A stretch of DNA of 64,000 nucleotides from Favolaschia claudopus (taxonomy: Eukaryota; Basidiomycota; Agaricomycetes; Agaricales; Mycenaceae), in contig JAWWNJ010000256.1 in the NCBI GenBank assembly GCA_037176885.1, forward strand, positions 93,746-157,745. Reading direction: 5' to 3'. A program made the position numbers and the translations under genes. The notes beneath the pieces are model-generated. The model did not search any database and was not told where the DNA came from. It saw nothing but the letters and a program-made list of their open reading frames with translations. Within the stretch, counting starts at the first letter, position 1. Each line of letters begins with the position of its first letter. Below are positions 12,501-22,500 of the stretch, in pieces.

Positions 12501-14982
12501 CTATAGAACTCAGCTCGTCTCCAGTCGTAAGATCAATGCCGCCTCCCTTGCTATCCCAGATAACCTCCGAATTGTGGCCGACACTGAGACGTGCCGGTTC
12601 CTGGGAGCCTGGATTGGAAACAAAGTGAACTACCTGACCCCTTGGCCCGAAACCGTTGAGAAGATTGAAAGGGATCTGAGTCGATGGGATGCGACGAAAC
12701 CCACTATAGAAGGTCGTCGACATATCATCAACATGGTCATTGGAGGACGCTCACAATATCTCACCAGGGTACAAGGCATGCCGCGTGAAATTGAGAAGTC
12801 CTTGATCAAAATGCGTGACAACTTCCTATGGAATGGGAAGAAAGCTCGAGTCGCTCATGATACGATGTGCCTACCTGTAAATGAGGGAGGAAAACAAATT
12901 ATGGATATTGAGTCCAGAAACGAAGCCATTGATCTGTGGAACTTGAGACAATTCTTACAACAAGGAAATGAGAGACCGAACTGGGCTTTCTTCGCCGAAA
13001 ATACTGTCATTCATCGATGGAATATGGACCAGACCAACAGAAATAAGGGCACATTGTCCAATCTCTTCCTACAAAAAATTCCGATCCCCGAATGGCGGAT
13101 TAATCCCCTCCCTGAAGATTTAAAACGAATGATCCGTGCAGCCAAAAAATACAACTTACAATTCACGGCCTTATCCATTGGGAGAGATGTCCAACTACAG
13201 ATGCCAATCTGGAGACACCTACGCCTCAACGAATCTAAATTCTCATCTATCCAGCGAAGGAATTCCGTGGTTTGCTTACGACTGAATCATAAAGCATGCT
13301 CTGTACTTGATATCTTGTCAATTGCTCAACGCCGATCAACTGTGCCACGGAGACCACACACCTTGAACCCTTCTGGGATAGGGCGCAAAAACTGCGGCTG
13401 CCCGCCTTGCCAACGCGACCGGAACGAAAACGGTTGCTCAAACCCAGGTGAATGTATCGAGACAGCTAAGTTCTTGCTGAGCTGTATCCCCCCCAAATGG
13501 AACCCACTCTCGAGCAATGACGACCTGTGCGAGACATTAGAGCTGTCGGAAGACGAGGTCGAGACGAACACCGGTCGACGTGGAAGCCAAGAGGTTGTGA
13601 CATTTGATCCGTACTTCCGTCTGACTGATCTCTCTCACGGCTTTCGCATTTTTGCTATCGAAGACCACCTCGCTCAGATACCCGCAAAACGATACAGCAT
13701 CCAGACGCCTCCTGGGGAACTAGTTACAGTAATTTTGCACGGGCGCGTTAGAAATGCAGGCCAGCTCGACGGCGAAATGGAATCAATCATAACGGTCAGA
13801 TCCGAGTCAGAGGAAAATACTACAACCACTTACCTACGCCCCTCTTTCCTGGATTTTTCCCCGATCCCTTCATTCAACGTTGCTTTGCTTAGCGGGCTCA
13901 TATATACTCTGCAAAACACAAACATGTCGACCCCCATCACTTTCTGTAGCGCGACTAAGTTCATAGCATCTGTATTCGTCACTGAACGCGTCAAATACGA
14001 GAATGATCCACTCAACCCTTACTCCAAGCTGATTAAGAGTGCCCTAGCTCTCCTCAACGAGAGATCAGCGAGGACCTGGTTCCAAACTGCTAAGATTCCC
14101 GTCCATTACCCGTCCCCGCCCCCGAATCCTGACCCCGTGGTGTTGGACCTTGATACTGATATCATGTTTACTCTACCCGGAATAGCGCTGCGAGAAGGAA
14201 CACAACGGTCATTTAACAAGAATATCACAAAACTGAACCGACAGGCTACTCGGAAATCCACCACTTCGAACCTGGACCGTGCTCGCTATTGCGTTCGCGA
14301 TGAATTCGGCTTTTTGCCACCTGATGCGGCTATATGGACTTCGATTAGATCTACGAATATAACGCGACTCACACGAAACTTTTTGTGGAAATGCATGCAT
14401 GATACGTTCCACATCGGAACATTTTGGGACCACGTTCAAAATCTTGAGCATTTCGGGCTTTGTACCACCTGTCAAGTGCCGGAAACCATGGAACACATTA
14501 CTCTGGACTGTAATGCACCAGGCAAACAACTGATCTGGAACCTCGCCGAAAGATTATGGACAGTGCGCTTTAATACCTGGCCAACCCTGACTTGGGGACT
14601 ATTGATGGGATGCGCACTCCCCCGCTTCAGATCTACACAAGGAAGGCAATTACAAGGGAAGAATAGGTTTTTTACGATCATCGTCTCCACGTCGATGCAT
14701 TTGATTTGGAAGATTAGAAATGAACGCGTGCTCGAAAACAAAAATGTTACTAACTCTGAAGTACACAATCGTTGGGTCTCGCTAATTAACGCCGCGTTGA
14801 AACGCGACCAGCTACTCACCAACAGAGCCCGATTCGGCTCTCTTGCAAAAAATAAACAGCTGGTATTGGAAACCTGGAGCGGTGTTCTCAACAACGAAGA
14901 TTCCCTGCCGGATGATTGGATACTTGAGAGGGGGGTTTTAGTGGGTATACGGCCCATCACTCAGAAAAATGGAGTAGGTTAA
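9538..14982 (+). CDS. LINE ORF2: endonuclease and reverse transcriptase
   Basis: This single 1814-codon frame makes the enzyme that nicks target DNA and copies the element's RNA into it. An APE-type endonuclease domain spans roughly residues 195-460, with the metal-binding Glu of LQETH (E240), GDWNF (D353, N355), RLDRIYV and TDHS (D443, H444). The reverse transcriptase follows at about 690-1010: SGSAPGIDGLPYEFF, YRPVTLLNTDYKLLTKAY, the first catalytic Asp in ALDQEKAYDR (D841), RQGDPIS and FADD (D944, D945). A cysteine cluster (CGCPPCQRDRNENGC) lies near 1285. A region around 1390-1480 resembles an RNase H fold that has lost its catalytic acids. A CX2C...H...C motif (LCTTCQVPETMEHITLDC) near 1640 resembles the zf-RVT module. 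All endonuclease and polymerase residues that I can place are present. Confidence 0.95.
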   Translation: MNLHPNEIRFRTTDPPGPREGNGDMVLPSRSCMQAASSHSEICMSWGEWGPNPNYQTCGPSRSDSAALAAAAISQEQHLSAVPQQSSSESLPASVAATMEVEHSESLTQPGLVNSAKRKLNAFTDDMAEENRIPFLNASDNERFYLHPSSGETVDATADPLPASDCPDENWETVNSEIRRRVVKIETPTAAKSTRSSVNIGSLNIAGKETNTPMHAANHKFRFVKHLMDQQHLGVLALQETHFDGPGEARFHEIYHKWFSLIHSAHHANPTSTAGVGFLLNKKLIDVEHTTSIELIPGRALLISVPWHKGKVISFLNIYAPNTTQDREHMWSILWTKWRDDKHLPLPDFILGDWNFIEDGRDRLSGAMITVPPSFYRLKSLMEDGWRNTFCDVREYSCIQRRTNATTGLTHVSRARLDRIYVQHGLFDSCRGWKIEPTAIRTDHSLVAVQLTCRPSEKAGKGRFSLPLYLLKTRKFTTEVQKLGMALKAEWDQIKYEPRDCDKNIQTLWATFKHDVIVHGKKCSSLEDERFKDLRTWKAKLHLIIHDTELSTDDRNIAAFMLEKKINNCLTDIAQQKKDTSQARYDIEGETLHSSFWTKSASEYKMKDNIHEFMTSEPNKPGPAQYESRPKNMANLARDYHDHIQSKDRPDEYARVLATSMVFEQCDIHLQQDQHDSMDQNIHAYELRSALKISKSGSAPGIDGLPYEFFKWLEIEFKTRSAKNDPTWDVMDILEDLFADIDNFGIIPSTHFNTGWMCPIYKKGDRAQIVNYRPVTLLNTDYKLLTKAYSLRLAEVAPFLIHPDQVGFMKGRKIEDQVKQVKYLLDYADAVEEDGVVVALDQEKAYDRINHTYLLTTLRSMRFPNRFCRLIENLYTNAETRVMINGELSSPFMVTRGVRQGDPISCLLFNLAIEPLACLLRNSALKGIIVPGTDRKLLISLFADDTTIFLSRFDDWSDLWNILDLWCTASTSKYNMTKTVLLPFGSANYRTQLVSSRKINAASLAIPDNLRIVADTETCRFLGAWIGNKVNYLTPWPETVEKIERDLSRWDATKPTIEGRRHIINMVIGGRSQYLTRVQGMPREIEKSLIKMRDNFLWNGKKARVAHDTMCLPVNEGGKQIMDIESRNEAIDLWNLRQFLQQGNERPNWAFFAENTVIHRWNMDQTNRNKGTLSNLFLQKIPIPEWRINPLPEDLKRMIRAAKKYNLQFTALSIGRDVQLQMPIWRHLRLNESKFSSIQRRNSVVCLRLNHKACSVLDILSIAQRRSTVPRRPHTLNPSGIGRKNCGCPPCQRDRNENGCSNPGECIETAKFLLSCIPPKWNPLSSNDDLCETLELSEDEVETNTGRRGSQEVVTFDPYFRLTDLSHGFRIFAIEDHLAQIPAKRYSIQTPPGELVTVILHGRVRNAGQLDGEMESIITVRSESEENTTTTYLRPSFLDFSPIPSFNVALLSGLIYTLQNTNMSTPITFCSATKFIASVFVTERVKYENDPLNPYSKLIKSALALLNERSARTWFQTAKIPVHYPSPPPNPDPVVLDLDTDIMFTLPGIALREGTQRSFNKNITKLNRQATRKSTTSNLDRARYCVRDEFGFLPPDAAIWTSIRSTNITRLTRNFLWKCMHDTFHIGTFWDHVQNLEHFGLCTTCQVPETMEHITLDCNAPGKQLIWNLAERLWTVRFNTWPTLTWGLLMGCALPRFRSTQGRQLQGKNRFFTIIVSTSMHLIWKIRNERVLENKNVTNSEVHNRWVSLINAALKRDQLLTNRARFGSLAKNKQLVLETWSGVLNNEDSLPDDWILERGVLVGIRPITQKNGVG

Positions 14983-15150
14983 TTTTTGACGGCCAGAGTC
15001 CCACACGAAGGCTTGACACCTGTGCGTAACGGCATTTCCTCCTGGACTTCTCCCCGGCTTTACTGGAATTCCCCAGTTTTCTTGCGGATGCACTAGGAAT
15101 GCTTTGCAGACTTAGTAGCATTGTTTAAACGCTCCTAAAAAAAAAAAAAA

Positions 15151-15169
15151 AAGAGATTTACTTACACTG
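15151..15169. repeat. LINE target-site duplication, right copy
   Basis: This is the exact second copy of AAGAGATTTACTTACACTG, immediately 3' of the poly-A tail. Host sequence resumes at 15,170. Confidence 0.95.
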
Positions 15170-15515
15170 TGTGTGGCCCTCGGCGAGAACGTAGTCGGAG
15201 GGGGTATGCTAGTCGCGCAGAGGGAGACTCATACGAATTTGAAGATAGCCTGCCAGAAGGCATCCATATTCGATTGTTGGAACTTGGGTAAGAAAAAAGT
15301 TCCGAGGAGAGTCGAGACCCAGTCGATCTGTGAGCAAGTAGGGCTAGAAGCCCTCGATCCGGAAAGAAGACATGTTCAGGAGTCTAAAGGGAAGAGTCGA
15401 CCCCGTCATATTCTAGCTGGAGGGCAAGAGGAGCGGAGTCGACATCGCGGTCGTGGTGGTTAAGGTGAAAGAGCAGGATCGGCCGAAGAACGCCGACCAC
15501 TGCCACAACAAGCGT
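15170..15515 (-). pseudogene. Gene X, copy 1, split by the LINE
   Basis: On the minus strand this is homologous to the gene X exon at 44,800-45,219. The stretch VVGVLRPILLFHLNHHDRDV corresponds to VIGVLRPILLFHLNHHDHDV there. Two lesions are visible. An in-frame TAG follows VDSSL, where the other copy reads through, and the LINE has landed 6-24 bases upstream of the exon's donor site (ACTTAC on the plus strand at 8484-8489). The piece left of the LINE (8490-8514) is the displaced exon end. The product has no recognised function. Confidence 0.55.
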
Positions 15516-18500
15516 CAACACTGCGTTGTCTTTCTCCTCCACACACACCTTCGCTCGTCTGAAGCTGGTTCCCCCATACGAAGACTCTGGAAACCTACGA
15601 TGGGCTGATGCTAGTCTCAGCGTGCCTCACCGGCATTCACCGTCTTCAACATCTAGTTGCGGGTCTTTCGGAGAAAATTGGGAGACAAGTCCTTGGAGCA
15701 GTTTGCTCTTGGTGATGAATCTGTTCGACGTAGCGGGTGGCGGGAACAGGGAAACGGCTGAAAGCACCTAACTCTTCGCACTCGCAGTGCTCTAGCACAT
15801 TGAAGTGGCATGCATCGAAGGTGCATTTACCGTTTCCTTTCCTTTCGACTCCATCTGAAACGTATCAAGCAGTATTTGTATCCTCCGAAGGTATAACCCT
15901 TAGCTGGGGCTGCTGGGGGACTGCGGAATCTACGACTATCTGCTTGAGCTGCGGCTGTGGCGAAGGCAAGAAACACTGCGGGTCGAATTTTGAAGAAATG
16001 CTCTGAGCCAAAGCTTGGATGTCGGCGCGAGGTGAGCGTGTTCTTGTCTCAAAGAAACTCTCTTTAATCATGTACCCAAGCTCCGGTTTTCTCTTTGCTC
16101 CACGAAGCTGTGAATCCCCGATTCTCTGTGCGTCTCGTTTCCCCCATATACCTCCATCCCCGCTGGTACCGACTGACGTTAACGCGCGTTCCCAGATGAT
16201 CGTCTTTGCCTCGATTGTTACCGCTCACCCGAGCCACGTTGTTGGGCGTGGAGGCGTGGACGAAGCCGCCTCCCCGGTGATTCCATGGCATGGCTCCTCA
16301 GCGTGGCTGTCTTTCACATCTACAAGAGCGCCATAGATCTGAAAACCAGTCAGCGGAATGCACGTCAGCCAGCGAGGTACACCTTCATTCCGTTGCGAAA
16401 AAAGCTTCACGTTGACGATCGCAACGCCTCCCTAGAATCCTCGTTCCTCCACGCACATCCTCCCCCGTCGGCGATGACGCGGCGCCCTCGTCGTCTGCTC
16501 CCGCCCTTCGTTCGACCCCACCTCTTTCGATGCTCTTTCGTGCCTTTCAGACAACCGGCATTCCCGCCTGTCTGTAACGATTGGGTTACCTCCACTCCGA
16601 CTCAATATCGCAGCCTCCTCCTCCGGCGATTTACACCTCCCCACTACGCACCGCCCACAAATACGGCACTCGTCGTCCTCCCCCCGGGATGTCGTTCTCA
16701 TGCTACGAAGCTTTCATGGCCGTGAGGCGCTAGGTAGGCGCGCGGACGCAGACGCGCGTGGTCTCCAACTCCACTCCTCCCTCGAATATCCTGTCCAACC
16801 CGCACGGTCGTCTCACCGCCCCTCTGCCCGCGCGCATCTCCGCCTCCGACCTCCTGCGTCTCACCCTTTGCAGCGTGTGGGGATAGGTTGGTGGAAGCGC
16901 GTATGCGTTCGGCGCGTTGGGAGGGCACCGACGTCGTCGGTCAACTGTGGTCGAGGAGATGGCGGTACCCAGGGCGAGGAGGACGTGGATAAGAAGGAGG
17001 GGGGAAGATAGAGGATGTGAAGGACAGGGGGATGACGTAGAGGAGGAGGAGGACATGATGGTGGTATCATTGTGAGGCTGTGGTAGCTCAGCGGTTGATT
17101 GTGGTCGTCGTGGTGCAGCGTCAGCCGACCCGCGTTCCCGCCCACTCGGCTCTGCATATGCGTTGCGGCGCTGGAGGAGAAACCCATGCGGGTGAATCGG
17201 CTGAATGCGAAAGTGTCGGCAGTATATCCGGCGAGCCGCATTCAAATTGTGTCGACGAGAATCCTCATCCCTTTCAATCTCGTCTAGGTCGACTTCGTCT
17301 CCGCCCGCGTACGCCGCGCCTGCCCATCCTCTCCCACCCTCCGCTCCTCCTTCCATGACTTCACCAACACCGATACCATACTCAAGCCTCCTGAGCATCC
17401 CTTGCTTGAGAATCACGCCGCATCTTCTCCCGCCCCCACTCCGCCTTGGGTTCGCTATTGAATTCTACTTACATCGCCTATGCGCACGCGCCTTCGACCG
17501 ACTGACATGTGCGGGGGTACTGTATGCCGGTGTCGCGTCGAAGTCGGAGAGCGCTGGTGGGGGAAGCGGAGTGGGGGAGGGAGGTGGGGGCGGAAGAGGA
17601 CGAGGACGCGGGGAAGGAGGAACTAGTTGTCGTGTGGGAGGTTGACGCGGTGAAAGAGGTGGAGGCGTCAAGCAGAAGAATGCAGTGATAGAGGAGCTGG
17701 TGGTACCGCACACGCCTGGGTACGTTTCTTCGCAGCCTTGGTGGTTATTCGGGCGCGGAGAGGGTAAAGGTGGAGGGGGAGATGTATTCCGCATGCGGAG
17801 GGGTGTCGGTTACTGTTCTGCTTTTGCTTCTCGTTCTCGGACGCCGACTTCACCATCGCCCTTCCTCCTCTCTTCCTCCCTCCCTCCTCTTGCTGCTTGC
17901 ACATCCCATCCTCGGTGTATCCCTCGCTCGACACAGACATGGTTGTGTACGGGATCCAGGAGATCCGTGCTCGTCCAGCGTGTCGCGTGGGGCGGGGTAT
18001 GGTATGGTATGTCAATGCACGGAGAGAGGAGATCGAAGAGATGTAGAGGCGGCGGCTATGCGCGCGCATCGCCCGTTTGTTGGCGTATGTGAGCGAGGCG
18101 GTGGATGGGGACGGCGTCGGGGGCGGAGAGGAGTTTGGGAAGGTGATGGCGTCTGGATGGATAGACACGGGGGTAGGTCGAAGAGAGGTAGAGGAGACTT
18201 GGGATATGATGTGGGTGGAGGTCTTGCCTTCTACTCCGGCGACGGAGGACTAAGGGCATAGGGCGGGGAGGATGCGGATTGGCTGGAGGGGAATGTCGCC
18301 TAGTAGGTGTGCGAAGGGGCGAGGGATGCGGACCCGCCAGAGCGTTTACATGGACGTCTCGCCTGCTTGAAGGACCCACCACAAGCGAGCCGGATGCGGG
18401 GAATGCGTGCCATGCGCACGCGGTCGTTCGTACAGGTATGTATGCGCATATCGCTTCCTCTCTTTCTTTACTTTCGTATTCGTATATCTTCAGCTTGTGC

Positions 18501-19296
18501 CGCATTCAGCGTCATCTCTTTCTCGCTTTCTGATTCCTTCTCCGCTGTGATTGAGTCGGCACTGACCTGCTTCTCCGTAGTTCGGTCCCTCTTCGCCCCC
18601 GCTGCAGCTGGTCCACAACGCACACATTCGATCTCACCTTTCGGATCTCACTCGCCCTCCATACTACGGCCCGACCCGCTGTATACCACACCACTGAGCA
18701 TCAGCTTTTCACGGTCACCGTAGTGCGCCCCCACCGAACCTAGGGTATATCCCTCGTGCTCTACTCAACCCCTACCTGCCTGCCCGCTGCACAAACTTCC
18801 TCACAGCGTCCTTCCATTTTGGGATCTTTGATTGTATGACGTAATCACCCCTCTGCGACAATATTTGTGCTTTTCTCCGGCGTGACTGAACATGCTATTT
18901 ATCGGCGTTGGGCGTGGGTTCAGGAAGTTGCAGGGCATGTGTAGCGTGCTTGGTCAGTTGCTGGGCGTGCGCGATGGTCTTCAGGAGCGAATGGGGAGAT
19001 AGCGAATATCTCGTCAACACTTTCGACTTGTCTTGAAGTTGTGGCGCCGCCACAGGTCATCTCCGTCACGCGGGATATCTTTTCTCTTCTTCTTTGTGCT
19101 TTCATGTATTCCAAGTCGGGTGTGTACATGATGTTCAGATTTTCTTATTAGTTGACGAGGTTCAGCCAATTTGTCTGATGGGAGAAATGAATTGGAATCT
19201 CGATCGAGAGTTTCTGTCAGAGCTGAGGAAATACTCTATATACGACAGCCTCACTAGATATCTTCCAATGTCGTTCGCCCCATAGATGCTTGTATT
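15516..19296. other. GC-rich duplicated segment, copy 1
   Basis: This long GC-rich stretch has open frames on both strands (for example 16,730-17,416 minus and 17,770-18,261 plus), but they are Pro, Arg, Ser or Gly runs, as expected of biased DNA. It is collinear with 28,780-31,400 and 45,300-48,400. The most conserved points are a GAGGTGAGC block followed by GTTCTTGTCTCAAAGAAAC near 16,030 and 45,690, and a TGCTGGGCGTGCGCGATG block near 18,960, 31,290 and 48,090. The first looks like an exon/intron border on the plus strand. On the minus strand the same place reads ESFFETRTRSPRADIQ in copy 1 and a similar string in copy 3. Some gene probably once existed here; I cannot name it or fix its strand. 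Confidence 0.45.
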
Positions 19297-19450
19297 TTAC
19301 TGCGTAGGTTTCGCCCTTTTTGTCCCATGAACACTAACGATCGATCCTTCCCCGGCGTTCGAGCCTGAGTTTCATATGTCATCCCACGATCTTTTCGAGC
19401 GTCCTCGAATTCACAATGGACGAAGAGCTTTCCGACGAAGGACCGCAGCT
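19297..19450 (-). pseudogene. Detached 3' tail of another TKL kinase copy
   Basis: Just downstream of kinase B lies a second copy of the kinase family's last exon. TTTTACTGCGTAGG at 19,295-19,308 is the stop-codon context seen at 60,761 (copy D), and GTTTCGCCCTTTTTGTCCCATGA with CGATCTTTTCGAGCGTCC follows as in the other tails. No kinase domain is attached. The sequence further left also matches the region downstream of kinase C, so this tail occupies the ancestral position and kinase B may have been placed beside it by unequal exchange. Confidence 0.6.
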
Positions 19451-19567
19451 ATAGCTGATACAATTTCTCAATAGGATGTAGGTAATCCGGACGTTCGACG
19501 TGTTTACTATCTAAAAGCCCATACGCGTGCTCCTATGTAAGTAACTGGATAATCCAAATATTTCACG

Positions 19568-22500
19568 TCATTTCCCGCTGAACAGGCCCGCGTTTGAGTG
19601 TGTATGTTTCAACCTTTTTGTCCCTTGAACACTGCTAGCATTCGAACTCTCTCCAAAGTTTGAGTTTGATGTTTCCTCCCATGCTCTTTTCGAGCTTCTT
19701 GCCCTTGGCAATGAATGCAGAGTGGAAGAAGAGCTTTCCCCCGAAACTTTGCCGCGCGAATTGCTCTCAGGAAAGCATTCGGTGCATTCTATACATCGCA
19801 AAACGCTCAGTCTTTGCTTTAACGTTGTGTTCGTCCGCTCACCTTTGGCTACTTCTTCAGGGAGATTCAGCGCAAGGAAAGGAGTAAAGGTGCATGCTTA
19901 CCTTCGCCAAATATCATCCGCTCAAGTTGATTAACGGATGGCAGTAAGGGCTGCATGTTGATGGAACGGCGAAATCTGGCGGTAAACTGATCGTCCCAAT
20001 CAGATTCCATCGGAGTCGTAGCAGCTGTGATTGGAGCTTGACTGAGCCGCTTGATTATCTCGTCAGCTTTAGGCCGTTTTTGTTGCTCCCCGTCCCAGCA
20101 CATCTGGAGTAATTCCCAGACACTGTCAAGTGCGGGGCTGCCTGTGCAGGAAGGCAGCTGCTCCGGGCGTTTGCCATCCAACACGCGAAACATGATGTTC
20201 ATGTCGTTGGATAATTCCCGGAATGGAATCGCACCGGTTATGATCTGAGGGAGGTTCAACTGTCGAACTCGGAAAAGGCTCAACATTGTTTACCTCGTAG
20301 ACAACACATCCAAAAGCATAAATATCTGAGGCGAACGTCTTCACACCGGTTTCCCGAAATAATTCAGGTGCGTGGTATCGCGCTGTTCCCCCACGACTGG
20401 CGATAGTGGAAGTTGTCACACGCAAGGTCATCGCATTGACGATAATAGACAGGCCAAAGTCAGCGATGCAAGCTCGCCCAGAAGGCGTTACAAGAATGTT
20501 GATCTGAAACCTGAATCAGTAATCAAAGTTCTACCTCGTGAAATTATTTGTTATCGCACCCCTTTCAGATCACCGTGGACTGTAGCTTGGGCATGTAAGT
20601 ATTCTAAACCACTGGCGACATCAAGAACCTGAAAATATAGTAATCTGAAAACAGTGAAGCTGAATCCCACACGACATAAACGCACCATTGACAAGCGTCT
20701 CGGTGTATCTGGTGAATTCACTCTGACAAACTCCATGATGTTGCCGTTTTGCATCCAAGGGGAAATAAGGCACAACCTCTGTTCGATGTAGTAGAGGCCG
20801 AAGAACGGAAGAACATTAGGATGACACAGCTGTCGCCAAATGAGTGCTTCAGCCCCGAAGTCCTGAATGTTGAGTTGAAGATCAGAGAATGGACTCATGA
20901 TAACAGAGTGAGTCACCGAGTCCTCACCTTGACTGCCATTGCGATGTCGCCCTCTTGAAAAACCCTCAAAATCTTGACACAAACACTTTGTCCGCGTACT
21001 AAACCCTTCCAAATATCTCCGTACCCCCCTCCCGCTACTTGTGTCCCAACTTTATGCAACCCCGTGAGAGTGAAGCAGCGCGGGTATAAATTAGATGCAC
21101 GGGAGAGACGGCACATCGCTTTGAAGAGCATAGGTCGAGTTACTGAAAAGGCCTCCAAGTCCAAGAGCTACGGATTTTAGACAACCCTATAAATACAGAC
21201 AGATGAGCTCACATCCTGAAGCAGCACCTTAGTATGGGGTAGAGATATATCACTCACCTGTCGAGGAGAGTTATGTTTGATATATTGTGACCTATGGGCG
21301 ACAGTCGATTTTGATATATCGAATGAAGGTCGGTCCACAGCCCATATTAAGTATAATCCGTTGCAAGCTGCCAACCTGGAATCACGGTTCTTGATGGTAC
21401 TGAAACGGCGGGGATCAATATGTTGATCAGGGCCTCAGGACGTCGCGATCAAAAGCGATCAACGACGCTCGTCGTCGTCACCGACGACGTCGGGAAACTG
21501 AATTAAAAAATATTCAGAAAATCTCGAGAAAATTTGTGAGGGTGGGCAATCAGAGTTAGATTTTGGACGAGTAAGCAGGTCGTGTACGCGAGGGACAAGA
21601 GAGATTTAAATGGCTTATTCTGTGGTACACTGAAAAGCCGCATGCTTCGGACAGCGCCGAATCCGCAGAGCACGAGCTATAGCTGCGTTGGGTGCATTAG
21701 CCTACGAAACTCTGCGATTGGCCCCTTCATCCCACACGTCCAGCGGCACGGCAGTGATTCGAGAGTAAAGCTCCACCTTCGGGCTCGCGCGGCCCCGATT
21801 CGCGCTCGCGCTCCCCAGGGCAAAGAGTACCGGAACACAGGTAGATGAGGGGTGTTGGTGGTTCCAATCCGTTGCAGCAGGGAGCTGATCGCGCAGCGCA
21901 GCGGCAGAGATAGCGGTTAGTCAATGTAGGTGCCCTCATAATAGCGGCACGCACCTGTAGCTACCGCCAAACGCGCAACTTCATTAAGCAACAAGGCTGC
22001 GCCGTTGTTGTATCCGGAAGACTCATGGCGCCCCCAGTAGTAGCTTGAGATTCGTCATTATGTGAGAATCGTAGAAAAGAATTGCTTACTGAACATCAAA
22101 GTGAGTGTATCAAAGGCCCAGGAGTGTTGAGGCACAGGTAGGAGTAGAGACCAGTTATTTGCTGCGCAAACCAAGTTCTGGGCACATGAACCGAGCAAAG
22201 AAGCAGTTGTGAGGGAGACCCAAAAAATCCGGCTACTGCAGTCGCTAGGCAGATGTTGATCCAGTAGAAATGGGCCAAAGTAAGCAGTATGTTGCCTTGA
22301 GTAATGTAGAGGCCAGAAATTCAGAGAAAGCGAGCCAAGGAGGATCAGGACAATGTGTCGACGCTGACGATGGTGGTGGTTACTGGAAGAAGAGTCACTG
22401 ATGTCACGCCGGGTCACCTCGCCGACGATGCCGGTTTGGCGTCACTGTCAGCAAAATGTTCTCCGGGTTGGACAGCAGTATAATCTAGGACTGTTCTGAG

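Larger units (their letters stand above)
8515..15150 (+). mobile_element. Full-length non-LTR retrotransposon (LINE)
   Basis: A 6.6-kb element lies between two perfect 19-bp copies of the target site and ends in a run of about 16 A bases, the hallmarks of target-primed reverse transcription. It carries a short 5' leader, a small basic ORF1 (8581-9081), a spacer with a long poly-C tract near 9189, and a large ORF2 with endonuclease and reverse transcriptase. Neither reading frame is broken and the duplication has no mismatches, so the insertion is recent and may be mobile. It split a copy of gene X: the flanks 8470-8514 and 15,170 onward are contiguous in the homologous segment near 44,790-45,220. 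The Tad1-like/I-like clade is plausible but needs a reverse-transcriptase tree. Confidence 0.95.

Noticed and set aside
17083..17160. tRNA-like start (GGTAGCTCAGCGGTTGA)
   Set aside because: It resembles an A-box, but no B-box of the GGTTCRANNCC type lies at the right distance and the arms do not pair.
16730..18505. Several 100-230-codon frames on both strands
   Set aside because: They are low-complexity Pro/Arg/Ser/Gly frames that overlap each other and are not conserved as protein in the other two copies of the block.
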